Source: JBEKTW01 sp963727845 (GTDB lineage Bacteria; Bacteroidota; Ignavibacteria; UBA10030; SZUA-254). Taken from it: a stretch of 64,000 nt of DNA. Location: assembly GCA_963727845.1 (NCBI GenBank), contig CAVSHI010000003.1:930001-994000 (forward strand), written 5' to 3'. Every line of letters starts with the position of its first letter. Positions within the stretch are counted from its first letter, which is position 1. Positions 57,412 through 64,000 of this stretch are shown here, in pieces. Made by a program: the position numbers and the translations under genes. A model generated the notes under the pieces. That model was given only the letters and a program-made list of their open reading frames with translations, ran no database searches and had not been told where the DNA came from.

Positions 57412-59043
57412 TTACATCTTCTCCGGCGCGGCAATTCCGAGGATCGCACATCCGTTGGCAAGAACGGTTTTCGTCCCGAGACACAGCGCTATGCGCGCTG
57501 CGGTCACCGCCTTTTCCTCCGTGATCACCCTATGGGCATGGTAAAATTTGTGAAAACTCCCCGCCGCCGCCTGGAGGTACTCTGCAAGTCGGTGCGGCTC
57601 GAACGTCACCGCACAGGATTCAACCATATCCGGAAAATCGGCGAGCTGTTTCATGAGCGCCATCTCCTCGGCGTGGGAGAGCAGTGAGAGATCCGCCGGT
57701 GAACTGCCGTCGATTCCCTGGCTCTCCGCGTGACGGAGTATGCTCGCGATCCGCGCATGGGCATACTGCAGGTAGTAGACGGGATTCTCCTCCGAACGCT
57801 CTTTCGCAAGCTTCAGATCAAAATTCAAGTGACTGTCGATGCTCCGCATGAGGAAGAAATAGCGCACGACGTCGGCTCCGACTTCCTCGATCAGCTCATC
57901 GAGCGTGATGAAATTTGCCTTCCTCGTGGACATCTTTACGACTTCGCCGCCCTGCACGATTGTTACAAACTGGTGAATGAGCACTTTCACCTTCGTCGCG
58001 TCGAGCCCGAGCGCCCGCAGGCCCGCCAGCACGTCGGGATATGTGGCAACGTGGTCGGCTCCGAACACATCGACGACGAGCTCAAACCCGCGCCGGAATT
58101 TCTCCCGGTGGTACGCAATATCCGGAAGGCGGTACGTCGGCTCGCCCGTGCTCTTCACGATAACCTTGTCTTTCTCGCCGCCCAGCGCACTTGCTTTGAA
58201 CCACACGGCGCCGTCCTGGTCATATGCCAGCCCCTTTGCCCGTAATTCTTCGATGATCTCTTTTATCTTACCGGTCTCGTACAACGAGTTCTCGTTATAG
58301 AACACATCGAACTCGATCCCGAGCCGTTGCAAAGTTTTTTTGATGTCGTCGAAAATCTCCCCTTCGGCCTGCCGCTTAAACATTCCTTCCGCCGGCTCGG
58401 CTTTCAGTCTGTCGCCGTGCTCGTCCTTCAGATGGCCGGCAATGGCCTTGATGTACTCGCCCTGATAATAGTCTGCGGGATATTCGGCCTTTTCTCCGAA
58501 GAGCTCCAGATAGCGCAGCCGGACCGAATCTCCGAGTATGCGCATCTGCCTGCCGGCGTTGTTGAAATAATACTCCCGCGTAACGTCGTAGCCGGTCCAC
58601 TCAAGCAGCCGCGCTACGGTATCGCCGAACACGGCCCCGCGGCCATGACCGACGGTCAGCGGTCCGGTCGGGTTGGCGCTCACAAACTCGACTTGCGTTT
58701 TCTTCCGGAATCCGAGGTTGAGCCGACCGAACTCCTTGCCGGCGCGCACGATGTTGCCAAGCTGTTGCTCAAAGAACTTCGCGGTAAAATGAAAATTGAT
58801 GAAGCCCGGCCCGGCAATTTCAACACGGTCGACGAAAGAAGTGTCGACATCCAGGCTGTCAACGATGCGCTGGGCGAGCTGGCGAGGAGGTTCCCCTGCC
58901 TGTTTTGCAACGACCATCGCGATATTCGTTGTGAGGTCGCCATGCTCCGGAACGCGCGGCTTCTCGAACGTCGGCAGGGCAGAATCGCCCACACCGATGG
59001 CCTTCAAGGCCGAACCAACCCGCTCGCGAAGATACTGTTTCAT
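57412..59043 (-). CDS. argS: Arginyl-tRNA synthetase
   Basis: 543 residues. The N-terminal additional domain (EHGDLTTNIAMVVAKQ) is followed by the HIGH-type motif NPTGPLTVGHGRGAV, in which the first His is Thr, as in a known subgroup of bacterial ArgRS. KMS-like VKMSTRKANFITLDELI and the C-terminal anticodon-binding domain (CAVTFEPHRLAEYLQ, FHKFYHAHRV) are present. It charges tRNA-Arg in the cytoplasm. It overlaps rsfS by ATGA. Confidence 0.95.
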   Translation of the reverse strand: MKQYLRERVGSALKAIGVGDSALPTFEKPRVPEHGDLTTNIAMVVAKQAGEPPRQLAQRIVDSLDVDTSFVDRVEIAGPGFINFHFTAKFFEQQLGNIVRAGKEFGRLNLGFRKKTQVEFVSANPTGPLTVGHGRGAVFGDTVARLLEWTGYDVTREYYFNNAGRQMRILGDSVRLRYLELFGEKAEYPADYYQGEYIKAIAGHLKDEHGDRLKAEPAEGMFKRQAEGEIFDDIKKTLQRLGIEFDVFYNENSLYETGKIKEIIEELRAKGLAYDQDGAVWFKASALGGEKDKVIVKSTGEPTYRLPDIAYHREKFRRGFELVVDVFGADHVATYPDVLAGLRALGLDATKVKVLIHQFVTIVQGGEVVKMSTRKANFITLDELIEEVGADVVRYFFLMRSIDSHLNFDLKLAKERSEENPVYYLQYAHARIASILRHAESQGIDGSSPADLSLLSHAEEMALMKQLADFPDMVESCAVTFEPHRLAEYLQAAAGSFHKFYHAHRVITEEKAVTAARIALCLGTKTVLANGCAILGIAAPEKM

Positions 59044-59435
59044 GAACTCTTGGCCGTCGCTTTCTTCCGGGGAGTTCTTTTCCTGGGAGCTTTATCTTCC
59101 ACCGCTTCGATCTTTGCATCGCCCCAGAGTTTTTCGAGGGCATAAAATGAACGGGCATCCTTATGAAAGATATGGACGACGACATCAACATAATCCAGTA
59201 AAATCCATTGCCGCTGGGAAACACCTTCGCGGTGCCAGAGTTGCACCCCCAGTTTATCCATCCCATCGGCGACGGCGTCGGCAATGGCTTTCACCTGGAC
59301 TTCGGAATCTGCGGAACTGACAATAAAAAAATCCGTCATGTCGGTCACCTTCCGCAAGTCCATGATCATGACATCAAGGGCTTTCTTCGTGTGTGCGAGC
59401 TGGGCAATCTTCTTCGCAAGCGCTTTTGTCGTCAA
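59040..59435 (-). CDS. rsfS: Ribosome silencing factor RsfS
   Basis: 131 residues, starting with TTG nine bases after AGGAGG. Family marks: LDVMIMDLRKVTDMTDFFIVSSADSEVQVKAI and QRQWILLDYVDVVVHIFH. A basic tail (RKRTPRKKATAKSS) is extra. It binds ribosomal protein L14 and blocks subunit joining when nutrients run out. It precedes argS with a four-base overlap. Confidence 0.93.
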   Translation of the reverse strand: MTTKALAKKIAQLAHTKKALDVMIMDLRKVTDMTDFFIVSSADSEVQVKAIADAVADGMDKLGVQLWHREGVSQRQWILLDYVDVVVHIFHKDARSFYALEKLWGDAKIEAVEDKAPRKRTPRKKATAKSS

Positions 59436-59453
59436 TCTTCACTCCCTCCTTTG

Positions 59454-59918
59454 TTAGTGTGAATGGGGAAGGGTGGCATAATCCTCCCCGATGATAACTG
59501 ATACATCGACATAATAATCAGGACTTAATTGTTGAATCACGTTTTGGTTTTCCACTCCGAGCGCAAGCGCTACTTCGCGGGCGGCATCCAGATTACCTAC
59601 GCGATCGACAACGAGTGTTTGGGGGACACGCGAGGATTTGTAATTTTTTACTTCGACGACATCGAACCCGTGTGCGCGCAGGTAGTCGGTAAACTTCGCG
59701 CCGACATTTTTCGCTCCGCAGCCGTTGATGACATCCAGCTGAAGAACACGAACCGGTCTGGCCTTCACCGTGTCCGGGGCGGAGGGCGAAGATGCAAAGT
59801 AATTATTCGAGATGAACGCATAGGAAAAGTATCCGGTTGCCAGGACAAGAACGACAATAAGAATGTTCAGAACCATCACCGCGAGTCGTGGTCGCCGTTT
59901 GGGCCGGGCAGGCCTCAT
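59454..59918 (-). CDS. LytR C-terminal-domain (LytR_C) membrane-anchored protein
   Basis: 154 residues from the ATG at 59918; AGGAGG directly abuts this ATG, so the exact start is uncertain. A basic N-terminus (RPARPKRRPR) precedes one membrane helix (LNILIVVLVLATGYFSYAFI). The LytR_C domain follows: LQLDVINGCGAKNVGAKFTDYLRAHGFDVVEV and AREVALALGVENQNVIQQL. It is a periplasmic module attached to the inner membrane, of unknown role, sometimes fused to LytR-CpsA-Psr wall-polymer enzymes; here it stands alone. It is followed by rsfS and argS in the same direction. Confidence 0.8.
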   Translation of the reverse strand: MRPARPKRRPRLAVMVLNILIVVLVLATGYFSYAFISNNYFASSPSAPDTVKARPVRVLQLDVINGCGAKNVGAKFTDYLRAHGFDVVEVKNYKSSRVPQTLVVDRVGNLDAAREVALALGVENQNVIQQLSPDYYVDVSVIIGEDYATLPHSH

Positions 59919-59979
59919 CCTCCTGGTGTCACTCCGTTGTGACTTTTCTGTCACACTACGTACCCTGCGGGGGAAACAC

Positions 59980-60020
59980 AAAAAAGCCGAGTTAGCAACA
60001 TGCAGAGTGACTAACCCGGC
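59980..60020 (-). terminator. Strong rho-independent terminator after the secreted 160-aa protein gene
   Basis: On the minus strand GCCGGGTTAG (60020-60011) pairs with CTAACTCGGC (59995-59986) across a 15-base loop, followed by TTTTTTG. It lies 44 bases after the stop at 60064. Confidence 0.85.
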
Positions 60021-60063
60021 AAAATCTCAGAACAGTAATAGAGAAATCGGCGCCCAAAGGAAT

Positions 60064-60546
60064 TTATTGTTCTCCCGGCAGTGCAGAATACGGGGAGCGG
60101 TTGTACCACCCGTAGTAACCGAGCGGCATTTGCGCGTACTGAAGCCTGACAGAAAAATTCTCCCATGGCCGGTAATTCAATTCGGCCCGGCTCACAAACA
60201 GCTTACTCAAATCGTTCTGCTGCAGCGATCCGCCTTGCGCGAAGGGAGAGCCCTGGAGCGTAAGGTCAAACCGCACATCGAGCGGGTCGGCAATCTTGTA
60301 GAACATGCTGTTCGTGTACGCTGCCAGCGACATCGATTGTCCGCCGAACGTAAAGTAGCTCATTGAAATATTCTGTCGCATCTGGAAATTATCCGGGTTG
60401 AACCAGCTCAGGAGACTTGAAATCCCGGATGGATGAACGAGATATTGCGAGGCGCTTGGCTGGTTATCGATCTCCGATTTAAATTGTGCAGAGGCGTTCG
60501 CCGACATCACAATGCCTGCGAGGACCGCCGCCAGCACACTTTTCAT
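60064..60546 (-). CDS. Secreted hypothetical protein, apparently highly expressed
   Basis: 160 residues from the ATG at 60546, with AAAGG eight bases upstream. The signal peptide is MKSVLAAVLAGIVMSANASA. The mature part has QPSASQYLVHPSGISSLLSWFNPDNFQMRQNIS and pairs of amphipathic strands (MSYFTFGGQSMSLAAYTNSMFY, LDVRFDLTLQGSPFA), and ends with an aromatic segment (LGYYGWYNRSPYSALPGEQ). It could be a small outer-membrane or periplasmic protein; I recognise no family. It is monocistronic, with a full-consensus promoter and a strong terminator, which implies strong constitutive expression. Confidence 0.7.
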   Translation of the reverse strand: MKSVLAAVLAGIVMSANASAQFKSEIDNQPSASQYLVHPSGISSLLSWFNPDNFQMRQNISMSYFTFGGQSMSLAAYTNSMFYKIADPLDVRFDLTLQGSPFAQGGSLQQNDLSKLFVSRAELNYRPWENFSVRLQYAQMPLGYYGWYNRSPYSALPGEQ

Positions 60547-60571
60547 CGCTGTACCTTTCATAACCATCATA

Positions 60572-60600
60572 ATTATACACAAATCACGACTTATTGTCAA
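60572..60600 (-). promoter_or_regulatory. Full-consensus sigma-70 type promoter
   Basis: On the minus strand: TTGACA (60600-60595), exactly 17 bases, TATAAT (60577-60572). Both hexamers match the consensus perfectly. The expected start near 60565 gives a leader of about 19 bases. Confidence 0.85.
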
Positions 60601-60617
60601 ACACTCCGCGATGCCTC

Positions 60618-61391
60618 TTAACCCGCGCTACGCTTTGCCAGAACGCCCCGGGCATACTCCAGCTGTTCCGCGGTGTTGATCCCCATAACCTCAAACGGAT
60701 CAATGGCTTTCACAGCGGAGACGCGCCACTTGTTCTTCCAGAAAAACTCAAAGACGTCCGTCAGATAGTACTCACCCTGAGCGTTGTCCGGCTTCAGAAG
60801 TTCAAGGCATTCGAAGAGTCTCTGTTTTTTAAACACATAGATTCCCGAATTAATTTCCTTGATCGTTTTCTCCTCTTTTGAAGCGTCTTTGTCTTCGACA
60901 ATTCTCTTCACGCTGCCGTCTTTGTGCCGCAAGATGCGACCGTAGCCCGCCGGGTCGTCAAACTCCGCGGACAGGATGGTCGCTAGCGCTTCGCTTGAGC
61001 GATGATAGCCGAGAAGCGCTTTCAGCGTCTTCTCCGAGAGAAGGGGGACATCGCCGGAGAGAACAAGCACATCGCCGTCAAACTCCGTGAGCGCCAACCT
61101 GGTCTGGAGGACCGCGTGTCCAGTCCCGAGTTGTTCGGTCTGGTCGACGAACTCGGCCATCGCAAGTTTCTTTGAAACATGATCGACAACCGTTTGTCTT
61201 TGCCAGCCGACGATCAGGAGAATGCGATGGGGCTGCAATGTTTGTGCCAATTGAACAGCGTATTCGATCATCGGTCGCCCATCGATCTCATACATTACTT
61301 TGGCCATTTCCGGATTCTTCATCCGCTTGCCTTTTCCGGCGGCAAGAACGATAACAGCCAGATGTTGGGGTTGTTTGGATTCCATTGCCAT
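60618..61391 (-). CDS. GlmU-type nucleotidyltransferase, single-domain (NTP transferase)
   Basis: 257 residues. The nucleotide motif is VIVLAAGKGKRMKNPEMAKVMYEIDGRPMIEY; EQLGTGHAVLQT and VLVLSGDVPLLSEKTL (metal-binding Asp) follow, as in the GlmU pyrophosphorylase domain. The left-handed beta-helix acetyltransferase domain of GlmU is absent, so it makes UDP-GlcNAc or a related sugar nucleotide only if the acetylation is done elsewhere, or acts on another sugar phosphate. It is the last gene of the tsaE-tsaB-accD-panC unit, six bases after panC. Confidence 0.83.
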   Translation of the reverse strand: MAMESKQPQHLAVIVLAAGKGKRMKNPEMAKVMYEIDGRPMIEYAVQLAQTLQPHRILLIVGWQRQTVVDHVSKKLAMAEFVDQTEQLGTGHAVLQTRLALTEFDGDVLVLSGDVPLLSEKTLKALLGYHRSSEALATILSAEFDDPAGYGRILRHKDGSVKRIVEDKDASKEEKTIKEINSGIYVFKKQRLFECLELLKPDNAQGEYYLTDVFEFFWKNKWRVSAVKAIDPFEVMGINTAEQLEYARGVLAKRSAG

Positions 61392-61397
61392 AAGTGT

Positions 61398-62249
61398 TCA
61401 AACCGTTATGAGTGTGTTGTCGATAAGCCGTGTCGAGCCGATACGAACTGCCATGGAAACGAGGGCTGTCGTCCCCTGACCCAGCGCCGCGAGTTCCCGA
61501 AGCGTTGCCGCATCCGCAATCGAGATATAATCTATCCGGGCGGATGGTTGGGACGCGATGTGCTTCCTCATCTCGGCAACAATGATCTCGCATTTTTTTT
61601 CACCCGCGGCAATCCGTTTACGGGCCAGCTCGAGCGATTGAGACAACGCGAGAGCCTGTCGTCGCTCATCCGGGGAGAGGTAGACGTTCCTCGAGCTCAT
61701 CGCGAGTCCATCCTGTTCTCTGACAATCGGACCAACGACAATTTCAACATCGAAATTCAAGTCCTTCACCGCCTGCCGTACGACGGCGGCCTGTTGGGCA
61801 TCTTTCTGGCCGAAGACGGCGAGATGCGGCCTGGTAACATTGAGCAATTTCACCACGACAGTCGCTACACCACGAAAGTGCGTCGGCCTGAAGCTCCCTT
61901 CGAGCACTTCCGTAATCTTTTCAACGTTCACGTACGTGTGGTAATCTTCAGGATACATTTCCTTTTCGTTCGGCACGAAGAGAATATCCGTTCCCGCCGA
62001 TTCTGCAAGGCGCGTATCGCGGTCAAGGTCGCGCGGATATCTCGAAAGGTCCTCGTTCGGTCCAAATTGCGCCGGGTTGACAAAAATCGTGGTAACAACA
62101 ACATCGGATTTCTTCTTCGCGATCCGGATGAGACTGAGATGTCCCTCATGCAGGTATCCCATGGTCGGAACGACGCCGATGCGTTTGCCCTCACGCCGGA
62201 GCGCCTCTGCGGCATGCTGCATTTCCGAAATTGAATTGATGACGGTCAT
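61398..62249 (-). CDS. panC: Pantothenate synthetase
   Basis: 283 residues. HIGH-type motif and neighbours: VVPTMGYLHEGHLSLI. ATP and pantoate sites: TIFVNPAQFGPNEDLSRYPRDLDRD, VFGQKDAQQAAVVRQAVKDLN, and the KMSKS-like MSSRNVYLSPDERRQAL. It joins pantoate and beta-alanine in coenzyme A synthesis. It starts directly after the accD stop (TAAATG). Confidence 0.95.
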   Translation of the reverse strand: MTVINSISEMQHAAEALRREGKRIGVVPTMGYLHEGHLSLIRIAKKKSDVVVTTIFVNPAQFGPNEDLSRYPRDLDRDTRLAESAGTDILFVPNEKEMYPEDYHTYVNVEKITEVLEGSFRPTHFRGVATVVVKLLNVTRPHLAVFGQKDAQQAAVVRQAVKDLNFDVEIVVGPIVREQDGLAMSSRNVYLSPDERRQALALSQSLELARKRIAAGEKKCEIIVAEMRKHIASQPSARIDYISIADAATLRELAALGQGTTALVSMAVRIGSTRLIDNTLITV

Positions 62250-63092
62250 TTATGCCCACATCAACTTAAGCAATCGTGTCACCGTTTCTTTCATCTCCTT
62301 TCGATGCAGAACAACGTCAACAAAACCGTGCTCGAGCTGGAATTCCGACCGTTGAAAACCTTTCGGTAGATCTTTGCCCGTGGCTTGTTTTATCACGCGG
62401 GGGCCGGCAAAACCGATGAGCGCGTTCGGCTCTGCGAGATTCACGTCCCCGAGCATGGCATAACTTGCCGTCACGCCGCCTGTTGTCGGGTCGGTGATGA
62501 CGGAAATAAACGGGATTTTCGCGTCGGAGAGCTGGGCGAGCTTGGCGCTCGTTTTCGCCAGCTGCATGAGGGAAAGCGCCGCCTCCATCATGCGCGCGCC
62601 ACCGCTCGAGGAAATAATCACCAGCGGCCGTTTCGTTTTCAGAGCTTTATCGATCGCGCGGGCAACTTTTTCTCCGACAACCGAGCCCATGCTGCCGCCG
62701 ATGAAGCTGAAGTCCATCGCGGCAACGACAATATCGATGCCGCCGATTTTCCCCGTCCCCGTGCGCACGGCGTCATGCAATTCAGTCTTGCGCATGGCAT
62801 CTCTGATGCGGTCCTTGTATTTCTTTGTGTCCGAAAAACCCAGCGGGTCGGTTGAACGCATTTTCCTGTCGATTTCCTTGAAGGTTCCTTCGTCAAGGAA
62901 GAACGAAAGGTATTCTTTGCTCCCAATTCGAAAATGGTAATTGCATTTAGCGCAGGTGTACAGCTGCTGCTCGAGCTGTTTGCGGTGGATGATCTCACCA
63001 CAGCCGTCGCATTTTGCCCACAGGCCGTCGGGAAGATCTTTCCGCTGCGGCTCGCTGGCAATGCTTACTTTTGAGCGTCTAAACCACGCCAT
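62250..63092 (-). CDS. accD: Acetyl-CoA carboxylase carboxyltransferase beta subunit
   Basis: 280 residues. The N-terminal zinc ribbon is CDGCGEIIHRKQLEQQLYTCAKC, followed by the crotonase-type domain with MDFSFIGGSMGSVVGEKVARAID, SSSGGARMMEAALSLMQLAK and TDPTTGGVTASYAMLGDVNLAEPNALIGFAG. It transfers carboxyl from biotin to acetyl-CoA with AccA, which is not in the window. It feeds the Fab enzymes encoded about 15 kb away. It overlaps the tsaB stop by one base. Confidence 0.96.
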   Translation of the reverse strand: MAWFRRSKVSIASEPQRKDLPDGLWAKCDGCGEIIHRKQLEQQLYTCAKCNYHFRIGSKEYLSFFLDEGTFKEIDRKMRSTDPLGFSDTKKYKDRIRDAMRKTELHDAVRTGTGKIGGIDIVVAAMDFSFIGGSMGSVVGEKVARAIDKALKTKRPLVIISSSGGARMMEAALSLMQLAKTSAKLAQLSDAKIPFISVITDPTTGGVTASYAMLGDVNLAEPNALIGFAGPRVIKQATGKDLPKGFQRSEFQLEHGFVDVVLHRKEMKETVTRLLKLMWA

Positions 63093-63817
63093 TATTGCAC
63101 CGTTGAATGTTGTGTCTTCAGTAACGTATGGAAATCCTTGATGTACATTGGTTCGAGTGTTTCAAGATGTGCAGCATGGCCATTCAGCAGATGCCGTTCG
63201 CCGATCAGGCCGACGGCGGAGGCCTTGCACTGGAAACGCTCATCGACCGGGAGGGGGATCCGCGACGCATGTTCCGGATATGTTCCCCGGAGAAACTCAT
63301 TGAATTTTTTCGCGCCGTCTCCCATTGTGACAATATACTCATTATCCAGCACTATGTGCACGAGATTCTCCATCGTCATCGATTGTGCGGCTAATGTCTC
63401 TTCGAGTCTGCCGTCGATGCAACGATAGCCCGCAACGTAAACTTCGTCCCGCCGGGCGTCGATCATCGGGAGAATCAAACCCCCGCGTTGGACCGCTCCC
63501 GGGCGTGCCGCTTCCCATGCCAGAGCTTCAAGAGTTGGAACAGCCGCCAGCGGCTTGTTCCAGGCGTATGCCAATCCTTTTGCAACACTCAGTCCGATGC
63601 GAAGACCGGTAAAAGAACCGGGACCGATGGATACGGCAATTCCGTCGACCGCCCCGGATTTTACGGAGGCCGCCGCGAGAGCCCGGTCGATCAACGCGAT
63701 CAGTTTTTCCGAATGGACGCGGGGAGCACTCAACTCGAACTCTGACCGCGTCATTCCGTCGGCGACTACTGCGGCTGCGCAGACGGCGGTTGCTGTTTCA
63801 ATCGCCAGAACGGTCAC
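63092..63817 (-). CDS. tsaB: tRNA t6A37 biosynthesis protein TsaB
   Basis: 241 residues, starting with GTG. Family marks: VLAIETATAVCAAAVV, HSEKLIALIDRAL and VSIGPGSFTGLRIGLSVAKGLA, in the ASKHA fold with a degenerate metal site. It works with TsaD and TsaE to put threonylcarbamoyl on A37 of ANN-decoding tRNAs. The GTG overlaps the tsaE stop (GTGA), so the two are coupled. Confidence 0.94.
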   Translation of the reverse strand: MTVLAIETATAVCAAAVVADGMTRSEFELSAPRVHSEKLIALIDRALAAASVKSGAVDGIAVSIGPGSFTGLRIGLSVAKGLAYAWNKPLAAVPTLEALAWEAARPGAVQRGGLILPMIDARRDEVYVAGYRCIDGRLEETLAAQSMTMENLVHIVLDNEYIVTMGDGAKKFNEFLRGTYPEHASRIPLPVDERFQCKASAVGLIGERHLLNGHAAHLETLEPMYIKDFHTLLKTQHSTVQ

Positions 63818-64000
63818 GCTGCAACTCCAACAGTCTCTTCGATCATAATCTCACGGCTGTTCTCCGTATTCCCGAGCTTCGGATCAACGTCGAAGCGGCG
63901 GGGAGGGAGAAGGCTTTGAACGCGGTCCGCCCATTCAATGAGGCAAATGCCGTCGCCATCCAGAGATTCTTCAAAGCCGAGCTCACGAAGTTCCGGCTCC
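63814..64000 (-). CDS. tsaE: tRNA t6A37 biosynthesis ATPase TsaE, C-terminal part
   Basis: The reverse strand is open from the right edge to a TGA at 63814-63816. It reads PELRELGFEESLDGDGICLIEWADRVQSLLPPRRF, the C-terminal block of TsaE with the conserved D-G-x-C-L-I-E-W. The Walker A half lies beyond the window. It overlaps tsaB by four bases. Confidence 0.9.
   Translation of the reverse strand, partial: EPELRELGFEESLDGDGICLIEWADRVQSLLPPRRFDVDPKLGNTENSREIMIEETVGVAA

Noticed and set aside
57412..59043. ArgRS HIGH motif with Thr in the first position considered as a defective enzyme
   Set aside because: The TVGHGR/TIGHGR variant is common in a subgroup of bacterial ArgRS, and all other motifs are intact.
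1..64000. CRISPR arrays, tRNA and rRNA genes
   Set aside because: No regularly spaced repeats of 25-40 bases and no cloverleaf or rRNA-like stretch were noticed; the only repeated short words are the REP elements and A/C-rich filler.

Overview
The window looks like chromosomal DNA of a bacterium from the Bacteroidota/Chlorobiota/Ignavibacteriota (FCB) group, probably close to Ignavibacteria. The evidence is a type IX secretion-style C-terminal sorting domain (YQNYPNPFNPST) on a large secreted protein, a PorZ-like double beta-propeller protein, a TonB-dependent receptor with a carboxypeptidase-regulatory-like N-domain, an Omp85-type protein and gram-negative housekeeping genes. No rRNA, tRNA or CRISPR array was seen. 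Where promoters are readable they are classical (TTGACT/TTGACA, 17 bp, TATATT/TATAAT), not the Bacteroides -33/-7 type; one gene has a sigma-54 type promoter.

Layout. 1-1.1 kb: an IS256-family transposase running off the left edge, next to the 56-codon stump of an exported protein. 1.3-11.8 kb: secreted or membrane genes (FG-GAP/BNR protein with sorting domain, beta-CASP metallo-hydrolase, tryptophan-rich DUF6600-type protein behind a sigma-54 promoter, TlpA-type thioredoxin protein, reaction-centre-type cytochrome c). 11.9-16.5 kb: mfd (frameshifted) and a cNMP-binding/DUF1003 protein. 16.6-18.8 kb: arfB, a REP-associated tyrosine transposase (RAYT) with five REP palindromes, and thyX. 18.9-21 kb: an overlapping GO-repair operon (NUDIX mutT-type, mutY, ogg2-type). 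21.2-24.6 kb: saccharopine-dehydrogenase-like protein, yajQ, and a frameshifted N-acetylmuramoyl-L-alanine amidase. 24.8-31.7 kb: a metal locus of two transcription units (beta-barrel/TonB receptor/CDF-like, and mntR-mntH-uspA), both headed by near-identical promoters overlapping the same palindrome. 32-40.3 kb: marC, a GH78 rhamnosidase, a PD40 protein, an MFS carrier, an alcohol dehydrogenase/threonine dehydratase pair, a gene remnant, and dispersed palindromic repeats.

40.5-49.7 kb is one long leftward operon: yceD-rpmF-plsX-fabH-fabD-fabG-acpP-fabF-rnc-Omp85-rsmE, covering initiation and elongation of fatty acid synthesis plus ribosome and envelope functions. A divergent promoter serves crp/fnr, a PHP phosphatase, ribH, the PorZ-like gene, a glycosyltransferase and a receiver protein. 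55.4-57.4 kb is an AT-richer, transferred-looking patch with a serine-hydrolase homologue lacking the usual nucleophile. 57.4-64 kb runs leftward: tsaE-tsaB-accD-panC-glmU-like, a secreted protein with its own perfect promoter and terminator, LytR_C protein, rsfS and argS.

Three conserved genes (mfd, the amidase, the Omp85 protein) each carry a single extra base that splits the frame. They share the same sign, so assembly error and real decay both need testing. The least ordinary features are the REP/RAYT cluster, where REP copies supply the stop codons of two genes, and the putative MntR regulon with an outer-membrane receptor.
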